Position numbers and translations under genes: made by a program. Positions 46,178 to 55,073 of a stretch of DNA of 64,000 nt are shown piece by piece. The notes below the pieces were generated by a model. It did no database searches, had not been told where the DNA came from, and saw nothing but the letters and a program-made list of their open reading frames with translations. Each line of letters starts with the position of its first letter. The first letter of the stretch is position 1. This DNA comes from JAGDZR01 sp049115695 (GTDB taxonomy: Bacteria; Bacteroidota; Bacteroidia; Cytophagales; Cyclobacteriaceae): the NCBI GenBank assembly GCA_049115695.1, contig JAGDZR010000003.1, positions 186,001 through 250,000 of the forward strand, read 5' to 3'.

Positions 46178-47050
46178 ATGAAAAAGATATGCTTAATATT
46201 TTTGATAGGAGCGCTTTCAACCATGAGTTATGCTCAAATCAGAGGGATGTCTGTTAGCGGTGTATATTCCAAGACAAAGACAGGAAAGACTTCATTATTT
46301 GGAGCTGATAGTTATGAATACAAAAAGGTCAGCCCAAATGTGTTCATGGTTTTAGAAATTGTACAAAACCAGGGACAGTATGTTTACTGGAAAATGGACC
46401 CCATACAAATGGCTCATTGGCTCGTATGGAGTGGAAAGCCGCCATTCGTAATCTCACCTTCTGTAGTTAATGGTCCATTAAGAGCAGTCGATTACACCCC
46501 GATGCAGCTTGATTGGGAGATGCCGATACTTTTTAGAAGGTCTGATTTTAACATTGACTTAGGCCTTCAGATGCTTTGGAAGGTGGAGGGAATGACTTTG
46601 TCTAATTCCCGATATCCAACTGCTCGTGTCAACAAGGATCTCAATTCCTATTCGAACTATGAGTTTGGAGCTGGTAGATTTTTCACCAAAAGCAGATTTG
46701 GAATAGGCCCGATTATCGCCGCAAAATACGTTCACCCTGATGACGATTTTGCCATTCGAGCAGCGGCAGGATCAGCACTTTATGGATTTAAAGAGGAAAC
46801 CTACAATTTCACAGAACTCGGGGGATTTCTAAAAATAACTGATCGTATCTATGTTACCGTGAAAATGAGAAATTTCACGAAATTATTCAGCCACGATCCG
46901 TCTGAATTCACCGAAGAATTTGCGGCGCTTTTAACCGAACAACTAGGAGAGCAACTCAAGGTAAAGACAAATGAATATACTGTAGGACTAATCATTGACG
47001 GCAATTTCACCTGGATGGCTAAGTTGTTTGGGGCCTATGAGAAATACTGA
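46178..47050 (+). CDS. Exported protein of unknown function, possibly a small outer-membrane barrel
   Basis: 290 residues with a clear signal peptide (MKKICLIFLIGALSTMSYAQ). The rest alternates polar and hydrophobic residues with many aromatics, as in outer-membrane beta-barrels (FEFGAGRFF-type and FGIGPIIAAKYV-like strands). It ends FGAYEKY, without the usual clear terminal Phe. No family is recognised. It is coupled to the lipoprotein gene three bases upstream; the two may form a lipoprotein-barrel pair. Confidence 0.6.
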   Translation: MKKICLIFLIGALSTMSYAQIRGMSVSGVYSKTKTGKTSLFGADSYEYKKVSPNVFMVLEIVQNQGQYVYWKMDPIQMAHWLVWSGKPPFVISPSVVNGPLRAVDYTPMQLDWEMPILFRRSDFNIDLGLQMLWKVEGMTLSNSRYPTARVNKDLNSYSNYEFGAGRFFTKSRFGIGPIIAAKYVHPDDDFAIRAAAGSALYGFKEETYNFTELGGFLKITDRIYVTVKMRNFTKLFSHDPSEFTEEFAALLTEQLGEQLKVKTNEYTVGLIIDGNFTWMAKLFGAYEKY

Positions 47051-47222
47051 TTTCAACATGGTTTAACGACATAAGCTAATAGGTTGTGGACGTCCGCTTT
47101 ACATTCTTATAAATGCACATTACATCATCTAATCCTTCATATGTGTGTGTGTATTTGAACATTTGTTCATAGATCAATATGGTGTATTAGGTATAGAGTC
47201 GAAATAGAATAGGGCGAACTGA

Positions 47223-47281
47223 ACAGATTACTCGGACTGTCTGACACTTCGAGAGCCTCAGCTTGACAGTCCTTGATCTGT
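47223..47281. repeat. Hairpin-forming intergenic repeat
   Basis: Nested inverted repeats: the inner arms GGACTGTC (47234-47241) and GACAGTCC (47265-47272) are perfect, and the outer words ACAGAT and ATCTGT flank them. The loop includes CTTCGAGAGCCTCAGCTT. Elements of this style are scattered between genes in many Bacteroidota and look like small non-autonomous repeats. No gene is inside. Confidence 0.5.
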
Positions 47282-47365
47282 GAACTGCACGATTTAGGAT
47301 CGGTGGGGCGGTACCTAATCGCTGATATCATTATATTAAATTATATCTAACAAAGAATTGTACAT

Positions 47366-47450
47366 GCGACTGGGCTGTCCGCGACTGGCCGTCGGCGACT
47401 GGCTGTCCGCGACTGGCCGTCCGCGACTGGCCGTCAGCGACCTGTCCTCA
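47366..47450. repeat. GC-rich 14-base tandem repeat
   Basis: Six head-to-tail units of 14 or 15 bases with consensus GCGACTGGCCGTCC; the last unit is degenerate. The unit length is not a multiple of three, and the array is much richer in G and C than the DNA around it. It lies in a 653-base stretch without a convincing gene, between a + strand gene and a - strand gene. The rest of that stretch holds the hairpin at 47223-47281 and nothing else that I recognise. Confidence 0.8.
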
Positions 47451-47703
47451 ATGGATTTGTCTAGCAGAATAATCAGGCGACAGAATTGAGGTAAAACAGA
47501 TAAAAACCCGTAATACGCTCTGGATCTCACTTCGTTGGATTTGACATCTTTCGATACAGATTGAATTTGAAATCGAAGCAGAATCAACGGATGACAAACA
47601 GAAGGTTCACGAACACCATTGATAATGAACAAGTGCGTGAGTAAATGGGTGTGACTTTTGCGTCCGCTATATAAGTTTCAAAAGGTTTCATTCAAACTTC
47701 AAT

Positions 47704-48708
47704 TCAGAGACTATTCAAGTAATCAACAATCAATTGCACACCTTCTTTATCTATCATGGTTGTGCCAACTAGTGGCATTCTGCCGTTTACCAGGTTTCTT
47801 GCTATTTTTTCTTCCTTGCCCAAAATTCCCGAATGATCAAGTGCAGTTTCCATCCTGAAGTCGAATGGTCTTTTATTCGCCATATTCCATCCATCTGGAT
47901 TATGGCAATGTGCACAATTCATATCCAAATATGCTCTACCTCTAACGGATAACGCCAGATCGTGATTTTTGTAATCTATCATTTGTGGTATGCCCGTTAG
48001 CTCAATTCTATCATCTATTAACCCCACCGATTGGAGATGAGCAATCTGATTTAAGGTTTCACCATTTCGATTCACTTCACGATTCAAGTTTCTTAAAGTA
48101 GGACCGATTGGGGTGAGCTTTGACTTTGTTTGATGACATGTACCACACTCATTCTTACTCGGAATGTGGTACGAAGTAGACAAGTTATTTCCATTACTAT
48201 CTAACCAGCTCACTTGCGTGTCATACCCATCTAATTCTAGTCTTGCGTCAGTATGGGCGTCATTCCAAATGTAAGTGGCAACATTCCATGAATCATTTTC
48301 CTTTATGAGTAAACGGCTTTCTATGATCCTTTTACCTTGATTAGCATCTCTTTCATCATTCAAATAATAAAAAGTCTTGACCAGGATTGTTCCATCTGGA
48401 AAGCTGAGTGCATCATCATTCAAATCTTGAATTTGAGTTCCTGATGGAATCTTTATAAGTCTCTGTTTAAAAGCATAATCAGTAAATAGGGTTGAACCTA
48501 ACTCAAGTAAATGGAAATCCGTGCTAGGTACTAACTCCGCCATTACGCCTTGATATATTTCGTAAGAAGAAAGATTTTCCTCAAATTCCACTGTTTGCGG
48601 GTAATTGAATTCAGGTATGATAATTTCATCATCCCATCTGTTGTCCACATCTTCACAAGAATCTAATAAAAGAGACAGCAATCCTACAGCCAAGACAATT
48701 ATTCTCAT
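47704..48708 (-). CDS. SO2930-type diheme c-type cytochrome lipoprotein
   Basis: 334 residues with a lipoprotein signal (LLSLLLDSC, Cys18). Two heme-attachment motifs are present, CGTCH at 188-192 and CAHCH at 265-269, with tracts such as SYHIPSKNECGTCHQTKSKL, PIGPTLRNLN and YLDMNCAHCHNPDG that match the SO2930 family. The N-terminal half is beta-rich. Relatives usually lie beside a parallel beta-helix protein, which is absent here. It is presumably an outer-membrane-anchored or periplasmic electron carrier; the partner is unknown. Confidence 0.87.
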   Translation of the reverse strand: MRIIVLAVGLLSLLLDSCEDVDNRWDDEIIIPEFNYPQTVEFEENLSSYEIYQGVMAELVPSTDFHLLELGSTLFTDYAFKQRLIKIPSGTQIQDLNDDALSFPDGTILVKTFYYLNDERDANQGKRIIESRLLIKENDSWNVATYIWNDAHTDARLELDGYDTQVSWLDSNGNNLSTSYHIPSKNECGTCHQTKSKLTPIGPTLRNLNREVNRNGETLNQIAHLQSVGLIDDRIELTGIPQMIDYKNHDLALSVRGRAYLDMNCAHCHNPDGWNMANKRPFDFRMETALDHSGILGKEEKIARNLVNGRMPLVGTTMIDKEGVQLIVDYLNSL

Positions 48709-48937
48709 TGTTAGTTCTTTAATTACAAATCTTCATTTTCCTGATGCAAGGTGTCTGAGTATGAGGGGGGTATCAAATAAATTCAATCAAATCCCGATTT
48801 AAATCAATCAAATCGATTTTTATTTTTATTACGAGTCAAGTCTTGTTTAATTGAATAGAAACCATGAAGTCATTGATAAATCCGGCTTGTTCATTGAATT
48901 AGTTTGAATTTGTGGGGTATAAATAAGACATTGAGAT

Positions 48938-49987
48938 ATGCGCATTAAGTCATACCAGCAAACTATACAGGCATTTATATGGAGTGGGGTTTGGTTAATC
49001 ATTCTGCTCATTCTCAACAAGGAAAATGTCTTTGGTGGCCGTTTCTGGCTGCAGACTTTCCTAACTGTAACCGGAATTTTCCTTGTTGTATTTGTAAATC
49101 TCAAGTGGCTTTTACCTGAAATCTTCTTCAAGAGAAGCAAAAAGCTTTATGTCGCGCTGAGCATGTTACTTCTAATAGCTGTTGTATGGGGGATTCACTC
49201 AGACATTTTACCTTGGAATCAAAAAGAGGATAGGGTCGAGACCATTTACGATAATGCCGATAATAGACGACAAGAAGTCGATAATTTGAGATGGCTACTT
49301 CGAAATCTGCCGCCGCTCTTTATTTGCCTTCTCGGAAGTTCATTTATGGCAACAAGTAGCTATGCACGTAAAAAAGAAAAGGAGGCAATGTTGCAGGAGA
49401 GGTCGAAATTGGAAACAGAATTAAAGTTTCTCAAATCACAAATCAACCCTCACTTCTTATTTAATACGTTACATAATATCTATACCCTCACTGTCCTGCA
49501 ATCCGAGGAAGCTCCAAAACAGCTTTTAAAGTTGTCAGACTTGTTACGGTACATGATATATGATTCAAACGAAGAAAGCGTACCCTTGAAGCGTGAAATA
49601 GAGTATTTAAACAATTTCCTCGGTTTGGCTCAATTGAAGGATAGTCAAAGCATGAATATAAGCTTTGACCTGGAGTTGGATGACCCGGACATAGCAATTG
49701 CGCCGTTAATATTTATTCCTTTTGTCGAGAACGCCTTCAAGCATAGCCAATTTGAAGATCTTGATAAAGGGTACATTCATATTACCATCAAATCCAGTCG
49801 GCATATTGTAAGCTTGAGCGTTGAAAATAGTGTCCCGAAAAATGAGTTCAAGAAGGATGTGGTAGGCGGAATAGGTCTTGCGAATGTCAAACAGCGTTTA
49901 AACCTCATTTATCCAGCAAAGCATAAGTTGGAAATAAATGATAATGAAACAACTTTCGGAATAAAACTAGAACTGAATTGCTCATGA
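48938..49987 (+). CDS. LytS-type sensor histidine kinase
   Basis: 349 residues. Four N-terminal hydrophobic helices (to about residue 130) lead through a short coiled coil into a His_kinase domain of the LytS/YehU type: KSQINPHFLFNTLHNIYTL, with His172 as phospho-acceptor. An ATPase domain with FVENAFKHS and GGIGLANVKQRL follows. Its stop overlaps the start of the response regulator gene (ATGA), so the two form a coupled two-component system. Confidence 0.92.
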   Translation: MRIKSYQQTIQAFIWSGVWLIILLILNKENVFGGRFWLQTFLTVTGIFLVVFVNLKWLLPEIFFKRSKKLYVALSMLLLIAVVWGIHSDILPWNQKEDRVETIYDNADNRRQEVDNLRWLLRNLPPLFICLLGSSFMATSSYARKKEKEAMLQERSKLETELKFLKSQINPHFLFNTLHNIYTLTVLQSEEAPKQLLKLSDLLRYMIYDSNEESVPLKREIEYLNNFLGLAQLKDSQSMNISFDLELDDPDIAIAPLIFIPFVENAFKHSQFEDLDKGYIHITIKSSRHIVSLSVENSVPKNEFKKDVVGGIGLANVKQRLNLIYPAKHKLEINDNETTFGIKLELNCS

Positions 49988-50706
49988 GGAAATTCACTTG
50001 TATAGTAGTAGATGATGAAGAACTAAGTAGAAACCTGTTGGAAAACTACATAGGAAGAGTCAGTTCTTTGGAGCTTGTAGCAAAGTTTAAGAATCCTGTT
50101 GAAGCGCTTGCGAATTTGGCAGAGCATAATGTCGATATTATCTTTCTCGATATTCAAATGCCAGAACTAACAGGGCCTGAATTTTTAAGAACAATTTCAA
50201 ATCCACCTGCTGTTATCTTCACAACGGCATATAATCAATATGCGCTCGAAGGATTTGAGTTGTCCGTAACAGACTATTTACTGAAACCATTCAGCTTTAC
50301 TCGTTTTTTAAAATCTGTCAATAGAGCCACCGAATTAATAGAGTTAAGGCGCAATGCAAAATCGGGTTCTCAAGCTGACAGTCTTGGCTATGAAGCCAAT
50401 GATGAGTATTTGCTCATCAATGCCAGTCGGAAGCTCCATAGGGTTTATCTGAAAGATATTGAATACATTCAGAGTGATAAAGAATATGTTATCTATTTCA
50501 CTAAGCAAGAGAAGATCATGGCCTTGGGTTCGTTAAAGCGCTTAGAAGAAGAACTGCCATCAGAACATTTCATCCGTGTCCATAAGTCTTACATTATTGC
50601 TAAAGATCGAGTTAGAAGCATAGAGGGCAATCAGCTCAATCTATATGATACAAGTATTCCCATTGGAGGAGCTTATCGTGAAATGGTTATTGGGAATCTG
50701 TTTTAA
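49984..50706 (+). CDS. LytTR-family response regulator
   Basis: 240 residues. A receiver domain (CIVVDDEELSRNLLENY; phospho-acceptor Asp56 in IIFLDIQMPE; Lys in DYLLKPF) is followed by a LytTR DNA-binding domain (YLKDIEYIQSDKEYVIYFT, FIRVHKSYIIAKDRVRSIEG). The ATG at 49984 overlaps the kinase stop. The pair is encoded directly upstream of the holin/amidase cassette, 274 bases away, so LytTR control of that cassette is possible but unproven. Confidence 0.92.
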   Translation: MRKFTCIVVDDEELSRNLLENYIGRVSSLELVAKFKNPVEALANLAEHNVDIIFLDIQMPELTGPEFLRTISNPPAVIFTTAYNQYALEGFELSVTDYLLKPFSFTRFLKSVNRATELIELRRNAKSGSQADSLGYEANDEYLLINASRKLHRVYLKDIEYIQSDKEYVIYFTKQEKIMALGSLKRLEEELPSEHFIRVHKSYIIAKDRVRSIEGNQLNLYDTSIPIGGAYREMVIGNLF

Positions 50707-50905
50707 GGTTTGACCATTTGCATCTTCCATAATACAAAATTCACATTGAACGGATATCGGTATGTGAACTAAAATAGTGTGTGTCAAAATAGTCAAATTG
50801 TGTATAGATGAATCCTCTTAATAGGATATACTCATTGCATATATTTTATAACGATTATCATTATCCATATAATATAACATGAATAGGGTAGATGACGTTA
50901 TGTGA

Positions 50906-50925
50906 AATACCCATAATTAGGTATT
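50906..50925. promoter_or_regulatory. Palindrome upstream of the holin gene
   Basis: Arms AATACC and GGTATT flank eight A/T-rich bases, 55 bases before the holin start. The arrangement (arm, eight-base spacer, arm, then GCC) is similar to the inverted repeat at 45323-45342. It is a candidate operator for the cassette. Confidence 0.4.
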
Positions 50926-50980
50926 GCCAAAACATTCATTGACAACTAGCTTAGCTAAATGAATCAGAATCTACTCGCAC

Positions 50981-51481
50981 ATGAAATGGCTCAAACAACT
51001 CTTCTCCGGCAGACTTGATACCGTAACAGACCTGGTCGACGACCTGACCCTCACCAAGGAAGAAAAACAGCAATTCAAATTGAAGTTGCAGTCGCAATTG
51101 ATGCAACAGCAGCAAATCATTGAAGAAAGCTATCAAACAGCACTGACTAGTCGGGCAGACATCATCAAAGCAGAATTGACACAAGGAGATCCATTCACCA
51201 AACGAGCCAGGCCCATGATTATCTATGCTGGGCTGTTGTTCATCGCGATCGTCTATGTCATTGTCCCAGTTATCTATGTCATTAAAAATGGTCAAATCCC
51301 CGGAGCTGGCGCGGACATGTTCCTGATCAAACTACCGGAGCAGTTTTGGTGGGCATGGGGTACTGTAGTTGGTGTATACGGAGCTGGACGTTCTGCCGAA
51401 AAGCTGGGTACTGCCAACCGCCTGACACAGTTTATCACGGGCAGTAATGCTTCCAAAGCCACTCACCTGGCCAAAGGATGA
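50981..51481 (+). CDS. GTA/phage-type holin with three membrane segments or fewer
   Basis: 166 residues. An N-terminal amphipathic, Gln/Lys-rich region (to about residue 70) precedes RARPMIIYAGLLFIAIVYVI, the hallmark of the GTA_holin_3TM family, then a second hydrophobic helix around PEQFWWAWGTVVGVYGAGRS. A third segment is weak. Holins of this family permeabilise the inner membrane and release muralytic enzymes. There is no signal peptide. The stop codon overlaps the start of the amidase gene (ATGA), the classical holin-endolysin arrangement. Confidence 0.8.
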   Translation: MKWLKQLFSGRLDTVTDLVDDLTLTKEEKQQFKLKLQSQLMQQQQIIEESYQTALTSRADIIKAELTQGDPFTKRARPMIIYAGLLFIAIVYVIVPVIYVIKNGQIPGAGADMFLIKLPEQFWWAWGTVVGVYGAGRSAEKLGTANRLTQFITGSNASKATHLAKG

Positions 51482-52314
51482 AGCCGCTGACCCTACAGAA
51501 AGATGCCTGGTTGAAGGTTGATGAAGTCGTCACACATCAACTTACACCCAATACCGGAGGAAACTTTGAAGCTGGGCAGCCCGATACCCTTGTGATCCAC
51601 TTTACAGGAGGGCGCAATCCGCAAAGCAGTGCCAATTGGCTGTGTAATCCCAAAGCCAAAGCCTCAGCGCACATGATCATTGGTAAAGAAGGAGAAGTCA
51701 TTCAGCTGGCGGACTTTACAACCATCACATGGCACGCGGGTCGTAGCACATGGGACGGACGTAGTGGACTCAATCGCTACAGTATTGGAATCGAGCTCGA
51801 CAATGCTGGTCAGCTGGAAGCACGTGCGGATGGGTATTACACCTGGTTTGGAGTAAAAGTCCCGGAAGCAGAGGTCCTTCACCGCACCCGTCGGCACCAC
51901 AAGACACCTGGCTGGTGGCAAACCTACACCGAAGCACAGATCGAACGAGTGGAACAACTGTTGGCACTGCTGATTGAGACATATGGCATCCAGACGATAG
52001 TAGGACATGAAGAGATAAGCCCTGGGCGCAAGGTCGATCCCGGACCTGCTTTTCCATTAGAGCAGCTACGTCTGCGGTTGCTAGCAGGAGATCGATCCGA
52101 GCAGGCAGAAGCAGATCATCAGGAATTCAAGTCGCAGGGAATTGTGACAGCCAATCGCCTGAACATTCGAAAGCAGCCTAACATTAATAGTCCGATAGTC
52201 GCTGACCCTTTGAAAAAAGGCACCCTCGTGTCTATCGATCAGGAACAAGCTGACTGGGTCAAAGTCCGACTCGAAACCGAAGGCTGGGTTAAGAAAGAAT
52301 ATTTAAGAATCTAA
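51478..52314 (+). CDS. N-acetylmuramoyl-L-alanine amidase (Amidase_2) with C-terminal SH3 domain
   Basis: 278 residues. The amidase domain (about 30-200) shows the zinc ligands His41 (VIHFTGG), His177 (IVGHEEI) and Asp187 (KVDPGPAFP), with the family tracts SAHMIIGKEGEV and YSIGIELDN (Glu106). It cuts the amide bond between muramic acid and the stem peptide. Residues about 222-278 form a bacterial SH3 domain (ANRLNIRKQPNINSPIVADP). There is no signal peptide, so it would need the holin, lysis or another secretion route to reach peptidoglycan. It starts within the holin stop. Confidence 0.92.
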   Translation: MKPLTLQKDAWLKVDEVVTHQLTPNTGGNFEAGQPDTLVIHFTGGRNPQSSANWLCNPKAKASAHMIIGKEGEVIQLADFTTITWHAGRSTWDGRSGLNRYSIGIELDNAGQLEARADGYYTWFGVKVPEAEVLHRTRRHHKTPGWWQTYTEAQIERVEQLLALLIETYGIQTIVGHEEISPGRKVDPGPAFPLEQLRLRLLAGDRSEQAEADHQEFKSQGIVTANRLNIRKQPNINSPIVADPLKKGTLVSIDQEQADWVKVRLETEGWVKKEYLRI

Positions 52315-52324
52315 ACATTATTGC

Positions 52325-53278
52325 ATGAGTGAAGAACAAGAAAAAGTATTGGATTTGTTGATGAGCGATGAAACGGCGCTCGAAACGGCAAAGGAACATT
52401 TTGAAGTCGATGAAGAAAGTAGCGATGCATTTGGTCCAAAGTTAAAAATCAAGGCAAGCAGTGTGTTGTATGAACCCACTGGCAGAACGAAGTTCATCAA
52501 CTTTTTCAACGAAAGATCCAAGCGATCCAGAGCACGAAAGTTTAACAGAAAACTCGATGCTAATCCCGAATCTTTTGTAATTGTTTCTGAGGGAGACTCG
52601 TGGTTTCAGTACCCGATTTTCTTGAAAGATATCATCGATCACTTAAATGAATACCCTGATTATGCCATCCGAAGCTTCGGTTATGGTGCAGATTGGTTAT
52701 CAAACATGGTGGATCAGGCAGAGTTTATTAATGATATCAGGTACTACGAGGCGAAAATATTTATGCTAAGCGGGGGAGGCAATGACCTGCTTGCCGGGGG
52801 TAAAATAAAAGATATCCTGCACCCTTTTTCTGATTCGATAAGCGACGCAGATGGCTATTTCAAGCAAGACAAAAAAAAGGAAGTGATCGATCATATTCAT
52901 GGATTATATACCCAGATGTTCGCAAGATTGAACCGCCTCTTTCCTGATCTTCATATCCTATGTCATGGGTATGATTATGCGATTCCTAAGGAGCATAGTT
53001 TAATAGGTGATAACAAACATAGATGGTTGTGGGAACCTATGACTGAGTTAGCTATTCCTGAAGGATTTAGAAGTGAGATTGTTGTGATTTTGATGGACTC
53101 ATTTTATGAGATGCTTGAAAAATTGAAAAGTGAGCATAAGAATATCCATATCGTTGACAACCGAAATGAAGTAGCCCCCAACGAATGGAATGATGAGCTG
53201 CATCCAAAAAATTATGGGTTTATGAAGATTGCTCAAAACTTTCATAACGTAATTGAAAAGATCAGACAGGACCTCTAA
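52325..53278 (+). CDS. SGNH/GDSL-family hydrolase without signal peptide
   Basis: 317 residues. Block I is VSEGDSWFQYP (Ser92), block III is LSGGGNDLLAGG (Asn153) and block V is WNDELHPKNYG (Asp290, His293), a complete SGNH esterase/lipase catalytic set. The N-terminal 80 residues are charged and helical, with no recognised domain. There is no signal peptide, unlike most secreted SGNH enzymes. It starts ten bases after the amidase gene and is followed 34 bases later by another hydrolase, so it is very likely part of one operon. Confidence 0.87.
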   Translation: MSEEQEKVLDLLMSDETALETAKEHFEVDEESSDAFGPKLKIKASSVLYEPTGRTKFINFFNERSKRSRARKFNRKLDANPESFVIVSEGDSWFQYPIFLKDIIDHLNEYPDYAIRSFGYGADWLSNMVDQAEFINDIRYYEAKIFMLSGGGNDLLAGGKIKDILHPFSDSISDADGYFKQDKKKEVIDHIHGLYTQMFARLNRLFPDLHILCHGYDYAIPKEHSLIGDNKHRWLWEPMTELAIPEGFRSEIVVILMDSFYEMLEKLKSEHKNIHIVDNRNEVAPNEWNDELHPKNYGFMKIAQNFHNVIEKIRQDL

Positions 53279-53312
53279 GCATGGCTATTTGTAAAATTAA
53301 CTATTCAGAAAA

Positions 53313-55004
53313 ATGAGATTACTCAATATAAATTCAGATGCTTACCATGAGCATAACAATAAGAATTTTCTCCTCTTAGGAGACGAGGGGATAGGCACTG
53401 GCGCTCTTCGGACTCTTGTCCACCAAAAGGTCAACAAAGCACAAACAGAGTCGGTCGATGGAATATGGGGAACGCTCGGAGCTATCGACGGACAGACCCA
53501 GTGGTCAGGCAAAGTCAAAATTAGTCGAAAGGGCAATGAACGCTCTAGTGGAGAGTTGTCGGACGAGATTGCTGCTTTGAAGCAATTGCATCCGGAGATC
53601 AAAGCTGAAAACAAGAGAATCAAGGAGTACTTCATCAATCTGGATGAGGTCGATTTTCAGAATGATATCGAAGGAGCTACTCTCTCGCAGTTGAATGATA
53701 AACTTGGGGAATTGCGATTGACTTTGTTTCTGGAAAAGAATGAAGGAGCGCTTGTTTACTATGAATTATACGAGGGAAACTATAATGCGGGTAAAAGCCA
53801 TATCCTTCAGCACGTACAGCCTGAATCCACAGCAGGTCATAAGTTTGATCGCGACAGGTTAGATTTTCACATTCCTATCCTGCCAGGATTTCCCTTGATC
53901 ACCGAAGAAGACAGTCAAAACTGGACGGATGACACACCGGTCAGCTACGACAAAGCGGCGGATAAGACCTCATTTGTCATCAAGATTCTAAAGTTTTATC
54001 GAAAGAATAAAGGCTTTGACGCAAAGGACCTGATCAACCAGGCGATTTATCGTGTAGTAGGCGAAAAGAAGTATAAGCTACTTCGATATGATCAGGAGCG
54101 CAATTGCTTTGAAAACATCACAGACCCAAAGCGTATCAATACGACTGAAAAGACCCTGTTGCTTTTACATGGAACATTTTCGTCAACTGACAACTCTTTT
54201 AAAGGTCTGATGGATTTGTCGGAACAGGGGTCCTGGTTGCAGCAAACCCTTAAAAATGGTACGTTCAAACAAGTTCTGGCTTTTGATCACCCTACGATCT
54301 CTCAAAGTGCAAAGGACAATGCTGACAAACTTAAGGAGATGCTCAAAGGGGTGACATTTCCTCAAGACAATCCTGTTTCGGTGATTTCAACCAGCCGAGG
54401 TGGATTGATCGCTCGCTATATATTACAGGACGAAGAATGGCAACAACATATACTTCCCTTCTCGGATTATGCGGCGATTGCTTGTGCCAATGGAGTTCAC
54501 TATTTCGACACAGGCAAACGGGTTGCCTTATACTTAAATATTTTGAAGCAGGCATTCAAGGCTATCGGTAACCCAGCAGCTTCTGTGATCACAGGGATAT
54601 TGGAAATGTCGGCTAAGGTGTTTTTAGATATGCCGGGAGCAAAGCAGATGACAATCAATGATCCCAGCCTGGTCCCTTTAGTAAACAGTACTCCTGTCAG
54701 GTCACAGACAAGGATCAAGCCCATTGTCGGTGATTGGGATAAATCTGTAAGAGACAAAGAAAAACTGTTGAGTTATTGGGGGGCTATTGGGTTAGATAAA
54801 TTGATATGGACTGTATTTAAAGGAGACAATGATTGGGTAGTCAAAACTGATAATCAGCGAGACTTTCCTGCAGGTCAATACCTGGAAGAAGCTTACCTGG
54901 TTCATTCGTTCCATTGTCATTATTTGAAAAAAGCAAAAACCCGAGATCCCGATACTAATGAGAAAGAAACAGTACTCAAAGAGCTTACCAGTTTCTTTCA
55001 GTAA
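53313..55004 (+). CDS. Alpha/beta hydrolase (lipase-like) with N-terminal extension
   Basis: 563 residues. The C-terminal half has the alpha/beta hydrolase signatures LLLLHGTFSS (His286) and VISTSRGGLIARY, with the probable nucleophile Ser361; the catalytic His is likely in AYLVHSFHCHYL near residue 540. A membrane-interacting helix may be formed by IGNPAASVITGILEMSAKVF. The first roughly 250 residues are beta-rich and match nothing I can name. There is no signal peptide. It is probably a lipase or phospholipase acting with the SGNH enzyme encoded just upstream. The operon appears to end here, since a repeat array follows. Confidence 0.8.
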   Translation: MRLLNINSDAYHEHNNKNFLLLGDEGIGTGALRTLVHQKVNKAQTESVDGIWGTLGAIDGQTQWSGKVKISRKGNERSSGELSDEIAALKQLHPEIKAENKRIKEYFINLDEVDFQNDIEGATLSQLNDKLGELRLTLFLEKNEGALVYYELYEGNYNAGKSHILQHVQPESTAGHKFDRDRLDFHIPILPGFPLITEEDSQNWTDDTPVSYDKAADKTSFVIKILKFYRKNKGFDAKDLINQAIYRVVGEKKYKLLRYDQERNCFENITDPKRINTTEKTLLLLHGTFSSTDNSFKGLMDLSEQGSWLQQTLKNGTFKQVLAFDHPTISQSAKDNADKLKEMLKGVTFPQDNPVSVISTSRGGLIARYILQDEEWQQHILPFSDYAAIACANGVHYFDTGKRVALYLNILKQAFKAIGNPAASVITGILEMSAKVFLDMPGAKQMTINDPSLVPLVNSTPVRSQTRIKPIVGDWDKSVRDKEKLLSYWGAIGLDKLIWTVFKGDNDWVVKTDNQRDFPAGQYLEEAYLVHSFHCHYLKKAKTRDPDTNEKETVLKELTSFFQ

Positions 55005-55073
55005 TTGATAGCATAGTAAGCAATGAAATGCAGTAACCACAATGGTAATTGACTATTTCCTTTACGGTAATCA

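Noticed and set aside
47366..47450. Possible CRISPR array
   Set aside because: The units are directly abutting with no unique spacers and no cas genes are present. The same holds for the array at 55074-55260.
47336..47632. Minus-strand 98-codon frame covering the 14-base repeats
   Set aside because: The repeat is not a multiple of three and the protein shows no signal, domain or sensible composition.
50981..52314. Prophage remnant as the explanation for holin and amidase
   Set aside because: No integrase, terminase, portal, capsid or tail genes are present in the window, so prophage origin is not asserted; it remains an alternative.
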